The notes: a model not told the origin generated them from the sequence alone. Shown: positions 37,813-49,113, numbered from the stretch's first letter. The stretch: 64,000 nt of DNA from CAVRCA01 sp965218045 (GCA_965218045.1 CBDCJX010000011.1:558001-622000), one strand, 5' to 3'. Made by a program: numbers and translations.

Positions 37813-38813
37813 ATAACATCGAGCGCCAGCAGCGCGAAGCTCCCCAGCCAGTGTTCGCCCATGTAGTCATCGCTCACATGGTCGAGGCTCGCCGCGAGAT
37901 GCGCCTCCGCCGCCGCCAAGGCTCGCGCCCGGCGCGGATCATTCAACACCCAGATCCCGGCAAGCGCCCGCCAGCACCAGGCGCGGCTCAGGTTGAGCCC
38001 GTCGAGATGCGCGATCCGCCCGTCGCTGCGATCGCTCACCACGGCCGGGCGGAACAGGCTCGCCGGTTCGCCCCGGGCGAGGCGCGGCAGGAACCGGTCC
38101 AGCCAGACGGCGAACGCTTCGGCGGGCAAGGCGCGGCGCATGCACTCGGCCTCGATCAGCGCCGGCGAGAGGAAATCCTCCCCGCTCGGCTCCCATGCCT
38201 GGCAGTCCGCGTCGGCGCCATACCAGGCGACTGCCTTGGCGCGCGCCGCTTCGGCCAGCGCCCCCTGCCCCGCCGTATCGGCGTATTCCAGCGCGAGCGC
38301 CAGGGCGAAGCCGGTGCTGCTGTGGCTGCCGGCGCGGATCGGGTAGTCCGCCTTATCGAGATAGCGCAGGAACCGCGCGACGAATGCGCGGGTGAGCGGC
38401 CGCAGGGTCTCGGCCGCCGCCGCATCGCCCCGCGCCAGCTCCGCCGCCAGCGACAGCAGCCAGGCCCAGCCATAGGGCCGCTCGAAGCCGTCGCGTACCG
38501 GGCCATCGAGATAGGCGCACTCGCCGGCAACCGCGTCCTGGGTGATCCGCTCGGCGAACAGGCGGTCGATCGCTGGCGCCTCGGCCAGTGCGGGAAACCG
38601 GCGGCGCAGGCGCGCCAGCAGCCAGAACCCGTGCACGCAGGAATGCCAGTCCAGGCTGCCGAAGAACACCGGATGCAAGGCGCGCGGCGATTGCAGATCG
38701 TGCGCCCGACGCAGCACGTGATCGAGCTTGTTCGGATACTCGCGCCCGACATGGCCAAGCGCGATGCGTGCGAAGCGGCCGGCCAGCTCGGCGGTGAGAA
38801 CGGGCAACGTCAT
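37809..38813 (-). CDS. DUF2891 domain protein
   Basis: A 334-residue protein recognisable as DUF2891: HPVFFGSLDWHSCVHGFWLLARL, ERPYGWAWLLSLAAEL, GEDFLSPALIEAECMRR and the C-terminal MGEHWLGSFALLALDVI. The His and Glu residues and alpha-helical pattern resemble an alpha/alpha toroid like those of glycan-processing enzymes, but the function is not established. The start is ATG 38813; the frame upstream is antisense to the oxidoreductase. The stop codon lies inside the palindromic element, so the C-terminus may have been altered by its insertion. It is divergent from the molybdopterin oxidoreductase with 46 bases between starts. Confidence 0.8.
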   Translation of the reverse strand: MTLPVLTAELAGRFARIALGHVGREYPNKLDHVLRRAHDLQSPRALHPVFFGSLDWHSCVHGFWLLARLRRRFPALAEAPAIDRLFAERITQDAVAGECAYLDGPVRDGFERPYGWAWLLSLAAELARGDAAAAETLRPLTRAFVARFLRYLDKADYPIRAGSHSSTGFALALALEYADTAGQGALAEAARAKAVAWYGADADCQAWEPSGEDFLSPALIEAECMRRALPAEAFAVWLDRFLPRLARGEPASLFRPAVVSDRSDGRIAHLDGLNLSRAWCWRALAGIWVLNDPRRARALAAAEAHLAASLDHVSDDYMGEHWLGSFALLALDVI

Positions 38814-38859
38814 TGCCCGACTTTGCCAAGCCGCCGACGCGCTTGCTAGTTTCCCGCGC

Positions 38860-40956
38860 ATGAACCCAACCACGCGCGAGGTCCGCGGCTCGGTCTGCCC
38901 GCACGACTGCCCATCGGTCTGCGCGCTCGAAGTCGAGGTGCTGGACGGCAGGCGGATCGGCGCGGTGCGCGGCGCGGCGGCCAACAGCTACACGGCGGGG
39001 GTGATCTGCGCCAAGGTCGCACGCTACCGCGAACGCATCCACCACCCCGACCGCCTTACCGTTCCACTGCTACGCACCGGCGCGAAAGGCTCCGGCCAGT
39101 TCCGCCCCATCGGCTGGGACGAGGCGCTCGACCGCGTGGCCGAGGTGTTTCTCACGACGACAGCCCGGCATGGCTCCGAGGCGGTTTGGCCGTACTACTA
39201 TTCCGGCACGATGGGCCTGGTGCAGCGCGACGGGATCAATCGGCTGCGCCACGTCATGCGCTATTCCCGCCAGCGCAATACGATCTGCACCACGGTCTGC
39301 GAGGCCGGCTGGGCCGCCGGGGTCGGCCGCGTCATGGGCCCCGACCCGCGCGAGATGGCGCGCTCCGACCTGGTGGTGATCTGGGGCGGCAACCCAGTGA
39401 ACACCCAGGTCAACGTGATGCACCACGTCAGCCGCGCCCGCAAGGAACGCGGCGCCAAGCTCGTCGTGGTCGACCCCTATCGCACCGCGACGGCCGCAGT
39501 CGCCGATCTGCACCTGATGCCGCGCCCCGGCACCGACGGCGCGTTGGCCTGCGCCGTGATGCACGTCGCCTTTCGCGACGGTTACGCCGATCGCGACTAC
39601 ATGGCGCGCTACACCGACTGCCCGGATGCGCTGGAGGCGCACCTCGCCACCCGCAGCCCCGAGTGGGCGGCGGCGATCACCGGCATCCCCGCTGCCGCGA
39701 TCGAGGCGTTCGCGCGGCTGTACGGCCAAACCGAGCGGGCCTATATCCGCCTCGGCTACGGCTTCTCGCGGATGCGCAACGGCGCCGCCGCGCTGCACGC
39801 GGTGACCTGCCTGCCGAGTGTCACCGGCAAGTGGCGGCACGAGGGCGGCGGCGCGTTCTGGAACAATCGCGGCATCTATCGCTGGGACAAGACCCTGATC
39901 GAGGGCTGGGACCGGCGCGACCTCAGCACCCGCGAGATGGATATGAGCCGCATCGGCGCGGTGCTGACCGGCGACCGAAGCGAGCTCGGCGACGGGCCGC
40001 CGGTGCACGCGATGCTGATCCAGAACACCAACCCCGCCGTGGTCGCGCCCGACAGCAACCGGGTCCGTCGCGGCCTGCAACGCGAGGATCTGTTCGTCTG
40101 CGTCCACGAGCAGTTCCTCACCGACACGGCACGGCTCGCCGACCTGGTGCTGCCGGCGACGATGTTCCTGGAGCACGACGATCTCTACCAGGCCGGCGGG
40201 CACGGCCACATCCAGATCGGCCCCAAGCTGATCGAGCCGCCGGGCGAGTGCCGCTCCAACCACGCCGTGCATCAGGGTCTCGCCGCGCGGCTCGGCGCCG
40301 AGCACCCCGGCTTCACGATGAGCGCGATGGAGCTGGCGGACGAGACGTTGCGCGCTTCCGGCTGGCCGGACGCGGCTACGGTGCTGGCCGGCGGCTGGTT
40401 CGACGCGCAACCGCCATTCGCGGAATCGCACTTCCTCGACGGCTTCCCGCAGCCCGACAAGCGGTTCCATTTCGCGCCCGAGTGGCGCCGGATCGGCCCC
40501 GCGCACGCGGTGATGCCGACTTTGCCCGACCACCTCGCGATCATCGACGAGGCCAGCGCCGAGCGACCGTTCCGCCTGGTCGCGGCACCGGCGCGGCAGT
40601 TCCTCAACACGAGCTTCACCGAAACCCCCGGCTCGCGTCGCCGCGAGGGTCGCCCTACCGCGCAGGTACACCCGGCCGACGCCGCACGACTCGGCTTGGT
40701 CGAGGGTGGCCGGGTGCGGCTCGGCAACACGCGCGGCGAAGTCGTCGTGCACGTCACATTGTTTGACGGGCTGCAACCGGGCGTGGTGGTCGTCGAGAGC
40801 GTCTGGCCGAACGCGGCGTTCGAGGGTGGCATCGGCATCAACGCCCTCACCAGCGACGACCCGGCCCCGCCGTTCGGCGGCGCGGTGTTCCATGACACTT
40901 CGGTGTGGCTGCAAGCGGTGGCGGCCGAGCAGGTGTTGCCAGAGGCAGCCGACTAG
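38860..40956 (+). CDS. Molybdopterin-dependent oxidoreductase with an N-terminal 4Fe-4S motif
   Basis: A 698-residue member of the DMSO reductase family. The N-terminus has a CPHDCPSVC...GVICAK cysteine cluster for a 4Fe-4S centre; the molybdopterin domains follow (CTTVCEAGWAAG, DLVVIWGGNPVNTQ, KLVVVDPYRTATA), ending with the C-terminal molydopterin-binding domain (RPTAQVHPADAARLGL, LGNTRGEVVV). No Tat signal is seen, so it is likely cytoplasmic. Separate iron-sulfur and membrane subunits, normal for respiratory members, are absent next door. The substrate is unknown. The start is ATG 38860, 46 bases from the divergent DUF2891 start. Confidence 0.88.
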   Translation: MNPTTREVRGSVCPHDCPSVCALEVEVLDGRRIGAVRGAAANSYTAGVICAKVARYRERIHHPDRLTVPLLRTGAKGSGQFRPIGWDEALDRVAEVFLTTTARHGSEAVWPYYYSGTMGLVQRDGINRLRHVMRYSRQRNTICTTVCEAGWAAGVGRVMGPDPREMARSDLVVIWGGNPVNTQVNVMHHVSRARKERGAKLVVVDPYRTATAAVADLHLMPRPGTDGALACAVMHVAFRDGYADRDYMARYTDCPDALEAHLATRSPEWAAAITGIPAAAIEAFARLYGQTERAYIRLGYGFSRMRNGAAALHAVTCLPSVTGKWRHEGGGAFWNNRGIYRWDKTLIEGWDRRDLSTREMDMSRIGAVLTGDRSELGDGPPVHAMLIQNTNPAVVAPDSNRVRRGLQREDLFVCVHEQFLTDTARLADLVLPATMFLEHDDLYQAGGHGHIQIGPKLIEPPGECRSNHAVHQGLAARLGAEHPGFTMSAMELADETLRASGWPDAATVLAGGWFDAQPPFAESHFLDGFPQPDKRFHFAPEWRRIGPAHAVMPTLPDHLAIIDEASAERPFRLVAAPARQFLNTSFTETPGSRRREGRPTAQVHPADAARLGLVEGGRVRLGNTRGEVVVHVTLFDGLQPGVVVVESVWPNAAFEGGIGINALTSDDPAPPFGGAVFHDTSVWLQAVAAEQVLPEAAD

Positions 40957-41048
40957 GCCGGGCTCGCCGCGCCGAAGCGGCCTTGCTTCGTCCGAACCAC
41001 GGTTGAGGCACGGGATGAGCGAAATTCCGCACGATCTGCTGGCCCGCG

Positions 41049-41972
41049 CTAGCGGTCCAGGAACTCGCGCAGGATGTCGACGGTTCCTGGCGCTTCCTCC
41101 TGCGGGATGTGGCCGATCCCCGGCAGAGCCGCGAGCGTCGCGTTGGGCAACGCCCGCAGGTAGTCGGTCGCGTTTGCAACAGGGATCATGCGGTCCTTCT
41201 CGCCCCACATCAGCAGGGTCGGTGCCTCGATCCGCTTGAGCAGCGGCACCGGGTCCGCCAGCACTTGCTGGCCCATCCGCTGGACGATCGCGCTCCGCAC
41301 TCCCGGCGCCAGCATCATGTCCCGGTAGCGGGTGAACAGCGCGTCGGTCATCACCTCGGCATGGCCGTAGGCCGGCGCCAGCGTGGCCCGGAGCATGAAC
41401 GACGGCAGCACATAAGGCAGCGCCCGCATCATCAGCGGCACCTTGGGGGCTACGCCATACTTCCGCCCCAGGCTCTCGAACCCGTCCGGCGACACCAGCA
41501 CGAGCTTGTCGGTGCGCTCCGGATGCAGTGCCGCGAAGGTCCAGGCGATCCGCCCGCCCATCGAGTTGCCGACGATGCTTGCCCGCGCCACGCCCAGGCG
41601 GTCCATCAATGCAAGAAGAACCGCGATGCTGCGAGCGTCCGTGTAGTCGCCCGATGGGTCCGCCCCGGTCAGCCCAAATCCCGGCAAGTCGTAGCGGATG
41701 ATCCGGTGGTCCCGTTCCAGATCTCGCGCCCAATCCTCCCAGGTGTGCAGACTGGCCCCGAAACCGTGGAGGAAGATCACCGCCGGGGCTGCACGAGGTC
41801 CAGTGTCCCGCACATGCAGCCGCACACCCGCGACATCCAGGAACACCGACGGCGGCCGAGCGTACTCCGCCTTCAGCGCGGCGAACTGCTTGTCCGGGGT
41901 GTAGAGCCACGCAAGCGCACCAGCGACCACGAAGGACACAAGGATGAGACCGTAAGCCAGCATGCTTCGCAT
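41049..41972 (-). CDS. Membrane-anchored alpha/beta hydrolase
   Basis: A 307-residue hydrolase (ATG 41972) with an N-terminal transmembrane segment (LAYGLILVSFVVAGALAWLY) and then the alpha/beta fold: oxyanion motif FLHGFGASLHTWEDW, the nucleophile Ser in VGNSMGGRIAW, the acid in WGEKDRMIP and the catalytic His in GIGHIPQEEAP. The likely substrates are esters or C-C bonds. The frame is open far upstream inside oxyR, but the fold starts here. It lies 94 bases downstream of the oxyR stop, possibly in the same unit. Confidence 0.83.
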   Translation of the reverse strand: MRSMLAYGLILVSFVVAGALAWLYTPDKQFAALKAEYARPPSVFLDVAGVRLHVRDTGPRAAPAVIFLHGFGASLHTWEDWARDLERDHRIIRYDLPGFGLTGADPSGDYTDARSIAVLLALMDRLGVARASIVGNSMGGRIAWTFAALHPERTDKLVLVSPDGFESLGRKYGVAPKVPLMMRALPYVLPSFMLRATLAPAYGHAEVMTDALFTRYRDMMLAPGVRSAIVQRMGQQVLADPVPLLKRIEAPTLLMWGEKDRMIPVANATDYLRALPNATLAALPGIGHIPQEEAPGTVDILREFLDR

Positions 41973-42066
41973 CGACCGCCGATTCACCCTTCGCCCAGTA
42001 GGCAGGCTGTTGCCTGGCAGGACGTGATCTGCCGCATCGCGCTCAGCACTCCAGGGGCTTGCAAGT

Positions 42067-42975
42067 CTAGACCGCCCCCGCCTCCGCCGCTGCCTCCGCG
42101 AAGCCGCGCAGGCGTGTGGCGATGACCTGGCCGACCGCCTCCACCGCCGCGCGCCGTGGGAAGTGCGCGCGCCAGGCGATCCGTACCGTGCGGCCCGCCC
42201 GCGCCGCCAGCGGCCGCAGGACGATCCCCGCATCCTGCGCCGACCCGGCCGCGAGCCCCGGTACCAGCGTCGTGCCGTAGCCCGCGGCGACCATGTTGAG
42301 CAACGTCGACAGGCTCGCCGCGCGCAGCGCGCCGCCCAGCGCCCCGCCATGCCCGCAGGCCGCCAGCGTCTGATCGCGCAGGCAATGCCCGTCCGCCAGG
42401 ACGAGGATGTCCCGCGCCAGATCCGCCTCCGACACCATCTCGCGGGCGGCGAGCGGATGGTCGGGCGGCAGTGCTGCGAGAAATGGCTCGGCGAACAGCG
42501 GCCGGCTTGCCAGGTCCGCCCCGTCCACCTCGGTCGCCAGCAGAGCGGCATCCAGCTCATGCGCGCGCAGCCGGTCGAGCAGCGCGGTGGTCTGGTCTTC
42601 CCACGGCTCCACCTCCAACGCGGGCAGCGCCTCGCGCAGCGGCTCGAAGACCAGCGGCAGCAGATAGGGTGCCAGCGTCGGGATGATGCCGAGCCGAAAG
42701 CGCCCGGCCAGCGGGTCGCGCAGATCGCGCGCCACCGCGAGAATGGCCTCGGCCTCCGCCACCGCGGCGCGGGCATGGCCGATCAGCCGCTCGCAAGCGG
42801 TGGTCGGCGTCACCGCCTTGCTGGTGCGCTCGAACAGCTCCATGCCGAGCAGTTCCTCGAGCTTGCGGACCTGCACCGACAGCGTCGGCTGGCTGATGCC
42901 GCAGGCTTTGGCGGCGCGGCCGAAATGCTCATGCTCCGCCACGGCCAGCAGATAGCGGAGGTCGCGAAGATTCAT
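42067..42975 (-). CDS. oxyR: LysR-type peroxide-sensing regulator OxyR
   Basis: A 302-residue LysR family protein starting MNLRDLRYLLAVAEHEHFGR (ATG 42975), with the helix-turn-helix over residues 1-60 and a C-terminal regulatory domain. Cys198 in ADGHCLRDQ and Cys207 in LAACG match the OxyR redox pair C199/C208 in position and spacing, so peroxide sensing is well supported. A GTG at 43014 is also in frame, but it would place an OxyR-type site inside the coding region; the ATG is preferred. It is divergent from katG. Confidence 0.93.
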   Translation of the reverse strand: MNLRDLRYLLAVAEHEHFGRAAKACGISQPTLSVQVRKLEELLGMELFERTSKAVTPTTACERLIGHARAAVAEAEAILAVARDLRDPLAGRFRLGIIPTLAPYLLPLVFEPLREALPALEVEPWEDQTTALLDRLRAHELDAALLATEVDGADLASRPLFAEPFLAALPPDHPLAAREMVSEADLARDILVLADGHCLRDQTLAACGHGGALGGALRAASLSTLLNMVAAGYGTTLVPGLAAGSAQDAGIVLRPLAARAGRTVRIAWRAHFPRRAAVEAVGQVIATRLRGFAEAAAEAGAV

Positions 42976-42996
42976 TCGATCGAGCGGGCCGTTGTC

Positions 42997-43011
42997 ATAG
43001 ACGCGGTCTAT
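42997..43011. promoter_or_regulatory. Predicted OxyR binding half-site
   Basis: ATAGACGCGGTCTAT reads ATAG-N7-CTAT, the known OxyR/LysR-type recognition pattern and a 15-bp inverted repeat. It lies between oxyR and katG, 22 bases upstream of the oxyR ATG and 171 bases upstream of katG. A weak katG promoter (TTGAGT at 43020-43025, TATTAC at 43041-43046, spacer 15) begins just downstream, the right side for activation by OxyR. The other half-site is degenerate. Confidence 0.65.
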
Positions 43012-43181
43012 CACACCTGTTGAGTTGCAGGGCTTTCTTTTATTACTGGGATGCGGTTAGCTCACTCACAGGAATCACCGGGGGAGCAGCAGCGTCAGCC
43101 CCTCCGTTGGATCGTTTCCAAGGTTGTCACGGTCCCGCTCACGGACCACCTCAATCTGCGCAGCCACGATTGGAGAGAAAC

Positions 43182-45389
<2,208 letters not shown>

Positions 45390-45405
45390 CTCTTCCGAAA
45401 GGGCG

Positions 45406-45437
45406 TCCGGGCGCAACTGAATCCAGTTGCGCCCGGA
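45406..45437. terminator. Bidirectional terminator hairpin between katG and the OsmC gene
   Basis: A perfect 14-base stem, TCCGGGCGCAACTG (45406-45419) and CAGTTGCGCCCGGA (45424-45437), with the loop AATC. It lies between the converging katG and OsmC-family genes. The stem is long and GC-rich; T-runs on either side are short, so it may work together with Rho. Confidence 0.6.
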
Positions 45438-45483
45438 TGTTACGCCGTGGGTCGGACCGCGGCCCTGGTCTCGAGCGCGAGCC

Positions 45484-45909
45484 TCAGCTTTCCAGCTTGG
45501 CGTCCAAGGTGATCTCGGCCTTTAGCAGCTTGGAGACTGGGCAGCCGGCCTTGGCCTTGTTGGCGCACTCCTCGAACTTGGCCTGATCCGCGCCCGGGAT
45601 ACGTGCCCGCAACGTCAGACTCACCGAGGTGATCTCGAAGCCGTCGCCCACCTTGTCGAGCGAGACCTCGGCCTGCGTCTCCATCCGCTCGGCGGTGAGA
45701 TGCGCCTCGCCCAGGATCAAGGACAGCGCCATGGTGAAGCAGCCGGCGTGCGCGGCGCCGATCAGTTCCTCGGGGTTGGTGCCGGGCTTGCCCTCGAAGC
45801 GGCTCGAGAAGCCGTAGGGGGCCTCCTTGAGCACGCCGCTCTTGGTCGACATCGAGCCCTTGCCGTCCTTGATGCCGCCCTGCCAGACAGCCGATCCGAT
45901 GGTCTTCAT
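45484..45909 (-). CDS. osmC: OsmC family peroxiredoxin
   Basis: A 141-residue protein of the OsmC/Ohr family, which reduces organic hydroperoxides with a Cys pair. Cys57 (GAAHAGCFTMALS) and Cys123 (KAGCPVSKLLK) are in the usual places; the length and TNPEELIGAAHAGCF favour the OsmC branch. ATG 45909 is used; a GTG three bases upstream is also possible. Next to katG and oxyR, it fits a peroxide defence block. Confidence 0.88.
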   Translation of the reverse strand: MKTIGSAVWQGGIKDGKGSMSTKSGVLKEAPYGFSSRFEGKPGTNPEELIGAAHAGCFTMALSLILGEAHLTAERMETQAEVSLDKVGDGFEITSVSLTLRARIPGADQAKFEECANKAKAGCPVSKLLKAEITLDAKLES

Positions 45910-45942
45910 CACAAGACATCCCCTTGGTTGGGCGGCCTAGAC

Positions 45943-46680
45943 CTAGACGTGCTGGCCGCCGTTGATGTGCACCTCGGCCCCGTTGATGTAGGACGAAGCT
46001 TCCGTGCACAGGAAAAAGATCGTCTCCGCCACCTCGGCGGGCGTGCCAAGCCGGCGCATCGGGATCTCGCGGTCGACGATGCTGCTGGTGCCTGGCGAGA
46101 GGATCGCGGTGTCGATCTCGCCGGGGGCGATCGCGTTCACCCGAATGCCGTATTGCCCGAAATCATGCGCCATCTCCCGTGTCAGTGACGCCAAAGCCGC
46201 CTTCGAGGTTGCATAGGCCATCCCGGCGAACGGATGCACCCGCGACCCGGCGATCGAGGTGACGTTGACGATCGAGCCTTGTGTCGCGCGCAGCTCGTCG
46301 AACAGCCCGCGCGCCAGCAGCGCGGTCGAGAACAGGTTTACCCGAAACACGTGCTGCAACAGCGCCGCATCGGTTTCCAGCACGCCAAGCCTCGCACCGT
46401 CCCGCCCTTTCGGCGAGATCGCCGCGTTGTTCACCAACGCGTCGAGCCGGCCGTGATCCAGCCGGCTGCGGATGTCCTCGACCACCGCCGGCATGGCCTC
46501 GATGTCGGCGAGGTCCATCTGCACGTGGTCGCGCTCGCCGCCCTCCCAGGGACACTCCTCCGGAAACGCGTGGCGCGACACCGTCACCACCCGCCAGCCG
46601 GCGCGGGCGAAACGTTTCACCGTGGCGTGGCCGATGCCCCGGCTCGCCCCCGTCAGCAGTAATGTCCGGCGAACCTGCAT
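45943..46680 (-). CDS. SDR family oxidoreductase
   Basis: A 245-residue classical short-chain dehydrogenase with TGASRGIGHATVKRF, NNAAISPKG, the catalytic Ser in VNVTSIAG and the Tyr/Lys in YATSKAAL, ending in the usual GAEVHINGGQHV. Substrate unknown. It lies 33 bases upstream of the OsmC gene on the same strand and is divergent from the next SDR. Confidence 0.87.
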   Translation of the reverse strand: MQVRRTLLLTGASRGIGHATVKRFARAGWRVVTVSRHAFPEECPWEGGERDHVQMDLADIEAMPAVVEDIRSRLDHGRLDALVNNAAISPKGRDGARLGVLETDAALLQHVFRVNLFSTALLARGLFDELRATQGSIVNVTSIAGSRVHPFAGMAYATSKAALASLTREMAHDFGQYGIRVNAIAPGEIDTAILSPGTSSIVDREIPMRRLGTPAEVAETIFFLCTEASSYINGAEVHINGGQHV

Positions 46681-46812
46681 CCCCCGAGCCTCCGTGCGAG
46701 GGCGCGATCATACAGCATCGCGCCGGGTCCGGCGATGTCGGCGCCTTTCACGGGTTCCGCTGTCCCGCGCCCCGGGCCATGCTGCGCCATCGGGGGCAAG
46801 CAGGAGTGTGAG

Positions 46813-47520
46813 ATGTCGCTGAACGACAAGATCATCATCGTCACCGGTGCGGCGGGCAATGTGGGCAGCGCGGTGAGCCGGCTGCTGGCCGAACGCGGGG
46901 CGATCGTCGCGGCGGTCGACACGGTACGCGAGCCGCTCGAGCAGGCGGTGGCGGCGCTGCCGGGCAAGCGGCACCTCGCCCTGCCCGACTACGATCTGCT
47001 CGATGCCGCCGCCTGCACCACCTTGGCGCCGCGGGTCACCCAAGGTCTCGGCCGGATCGACGGGGCGGTGAACACCGTCGGCGGCTTCGCCATGGCGCCG
47101 CTTGGCGAATCCGGCCCCGAGCTTTGGGACGCCATGTTCGGCATGAACCTGAAGAGCGCGCTGAACCTGTATCGCGCGGTGCTGCCGGTGATGCAGGCCG
47201 CCCGCTCGGGCAGCCTGGTCGCGATCGGCGCGGCGGCGGCGTTGCGGGCGCCGGCGGCGCTCTCGGCCTACGCCGCCTCGAAGAGCGCCGTGCTGCGGCT
47301 GACCGAGAGCCTGGCCGACGAGGTCAAGGGCGACGGCATCCGGGTCAACGCCGTGCTGCCGGGCACCATCGACACGCCGCAGAACCGCGCGGCGATGCCC
47401 GACGTCGATCCGTCGCTCTGGGTGCGCCCGACCGAGGTTGCCGAGGCGATCCTGTTCCTGCTCTCCGACGCGGCCAGCGGGATCACCGGTGCGTTGCTGC
47501 CGGTCGGCGGTCGCAGCTAG
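46813..47520 (+). CDS. SDR family oxidoreductase
   Basis: A 235-residue short-chain dehydrogenase (ATG 46813, AGGAG six bases upstream) with VTGAAGNVGSAVSRLL and YAASKSAV. The glycine motif is GAAGNVG, and the NNAG motif is replaced by VNTVGG, so it is a more divergent member. It lies 19 bases before the FAD monooxygenase gene, likely as a two-gene operon. Confidence 0.82.
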   Translation: MSLNDKIIIVTGAAGNVGSAVSRLLAERGAIVAAVDTVREPLEQAVAALPGKRHLALPDYDLLDAAACTTLAPRVTQGLGRIDGAVNTVGGFAMAPLGESGPELWDAMFGMNLKSALNLYRAVLPVMQAARSGSLVAIGAAAALRAPAALSAYAASKSAVLRLTESLADEVKGDGIRVNAVLPGTIDTPQNRAAMPDVDPSLWVRPTEVAEAILFLLSDAASGITGALLPVGGRS

Positions 47521-47539
47521 GCCCGAGGAGAGCTGCGCA

Positions 47540-48754
47540 ATGGCCGAGCGCAAGGTGACCTGCTGCATCGCGGGCGGCGGGCCGGCGGGCATGATGGCCG
47601 GCTTCCTGCTCGCCCGCGCCGGCGTGGACGTGCTGGTGCTGGAGAAGCATCGCGACTTCCTGCGGGATTTTCGCGGCGACACCATCCATCCCTCCACCTT
47701 GCAGGTGATCGACGAACTCGGCCTGCTCGACGAGTTCCTCAGCCTGCCGCATCAGCGCGCCACGCACCTGTCCGGGTATGTCGGCGACAGCGTGCTGCGG
47801 ATCGCCGATTTCCGTCACCTGCCGACGAAGTGCCGCTTCATTGCCCTGATGCCGCAATGGGATTTCCTCGACTTCATTGCCGAGCACGCGCGCCGGCTGC
47901 CCAACTTCTCGCTGGCTTTGCGCACCGAGGCGGTCGGGCTAATCGAGCAGGCCGGCCGGGTGGTCGGGGTGCAAGCACACGGCGAGTATGCCGAGTTCGC
48001 CGTCCGTGCCGACCTGGTGATCGGCGCCGACGGTCGGCATTCCACCGTGCGGGAGAAGGCCGGATTGCGCCCGAAAACCTTGGGCGCGCCGATTGACGTA
48101 CTGTGGTTCCGCCTGCCCCGCGTCGCCAGCGATCCTGACGAGACGTTCGGCCGCTTTGCCGCCGGGGCGATCCTGGTGATGATCAATCGCGGGGAGTACT
48201 GGCAGATCGGCTACGTCATCCCCAAGGGCGGGTTCGACGACCTGCGGGAATTGGGCTTGCGGGCGCTGCGGGGTCGTATCGCCGCGTTGTGTCCGTTCCT
48301 CGCCAACCGCACCAACGAGCTCGACACATGGGACGAGGTGAAGCTGCTCACTGTCGCCGTCGACCGGCTGGAGCGCTGGCACCGCCCTGGCCTGCTGTGC
48401 ATCGGCGACGCGGCGCACGCCATGTCGCCAGTGGGAGGCGTCGGCATCAACCTGGCGATCCAGGACGCGGTCGCCGTCGCCAACATGCTGGCTGATCCCC
48501 TGCGCGAGCAGCGTCTCACCGAGGCCGATCTGGCGCACGTCCAGCGGCGACGCGAATTCCCGGCGCGCGCCACTCAGCGGCTGCAAGTCGCCGTGCAAAA
48601 CCGGGTGCTGTCCCGCGTGCTGCGTTCAAAGCGTCAGATCACGGCACCCCTGCCGCTGCGGCTTGCCGCCTCGATACCGCTGCTGCGGCGCATCCCGGCC
48701 CGACTCGTCGGCATGGGCATCCGACCGGAGCATGTGCGCGGCACCCCGCGTTGA
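47540..48754 (+). CDS. FAD-dependent monooxygenase
   Basis: A 404-residue flavoprotein of the UbiH/para-hydroxybenzoate hydroxylase group. It has the GxGxxG FAD motif IAGGGPAGMMAGFLLARAGV, the DG motif VIGADGRHSTVR, and LLCIGDAAHAMSPVGGVGIN at the FAD ribityl site. It likely hydroxylates an aromatic or similar compound with NAD(P)H. GAGGAG lies upstream of the ATG. The preceding SDR may act in the same pathway (inference). Confidence 0.88.
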   Translation: MAERKVTCCIAGGGPAGMMAGFLLARAGVDVLVLEKHRDFLRDFRGDTIHPSTLQVIDELGLLDEFLSLPHQRATHLSGYVGDSVLRIADFRHLPTKCRFIALMPQWDFLDFIAEHARRLPNFSLALRTEAVGLIEQAGRVVGVQAHGEYAEFAVRADLVIGADGRHSTVREKAGLRPKTLGAPIDVLWFRLPRVASDPDETFGRFAAGAILVMINRGEYWQIGYVIPKGGFDDLRELGLRALRGRIAALCPFLANRTNELDTWDEVKLLTVAVDRLERWHRPGLLCIGDAAHAMSPVGGVGINLAIQDAVAVANMLADPLREQRLTEADLAHVQRRREFPARATQRLQVAVQNRVLSRVLRSKRQITAPLPLRLAASIPLLRRIPARLVGMGIRPEHVRGTPR

Positions 48755-48773
48755 GCCGCGCCCCAAGTCAGGC

Positions 48774-49070
48774 TTAGGGAGTATAAGCCATGGAAAATGG
48801 ACGTCCCTTACCGCTGGCCGGCTTGACCTCGGTCGCCGCGTCAGCAGCCTGCTTGGTGACCTTCTTGGTCCTCGACCGCTTGGCCGCGACTGGCGGATTG
48901 CTGGCGCCAGCGGGTCTGGCTGCATCAGGCACGGTGCCACCGGGCGCCTCCCCTGCGGCCTCATTCGCCGACCAGGAACGCGCATCCTTTTGTAGCTGGC
49001 GCTGGAACCGTTCGGCATCAAGATCGCCCGCCGATTGGGCTGTGTTCCGATCCGCTGTGTCTTCGTTCAT
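48774..49070 (-). CDS. Small Ala/Lys-rich hypothetical protein
   Basis: A 98-residue protein of unknown function. The N-terminal half is acidic and polar (MNEDTADRNTAQSAGDLDA, ERFQRQLQKDARSW); the C-terminal half is low complexity with KRSRTKKVTKQAADAATEV. There is no membrane segment. An AAGG site lies upstream of the ATG. It follows the next minus-strand gene by 43 bases and is likely in the same unit. Real expression is not certain. Confidence 0.45.
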   Translation of the reverse strand: MNEDTADRNTAQSAGDLDAERFQRQLQKDARSWSANEAAGEAPGGTVPDAARPAGASNPPVAAKRSRTKKVTKQAADAATEVKPASGKGRPFSMAYTP

Positions 49071-49113
49071 TGCCGAGCATCCTTACCAGTTGTGAAGCAG
49101 CAGCGCGGCGCAG

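Noticed and set aside
39070..41910. 946-codon minus-strand open frame opposite the molybdopterin oxidoreductase and overlapping the hydrolase.
   Set aside because: It is a shadow of strong genes; its sequence has no recognisable domain, and the hydrolase core is read in a different frame.
45406..45437. The perfect hairpin after katG as a mobile palindrome like that at 37.8 kb.
   Set aside because: It has a short loop, no flanking direct repeats and lies between convergent genes, so a terminator is the better reading.
46813..48754. The SDR and FAD monooxygenase pair, with nearby SDRs, as a defined degradation pathway.
   Set aside because: The adjacency is suggestive, but there is no ring-cleavage enzyme, CoA ligase or regulator to define a pathway, so I report the genes only individually.
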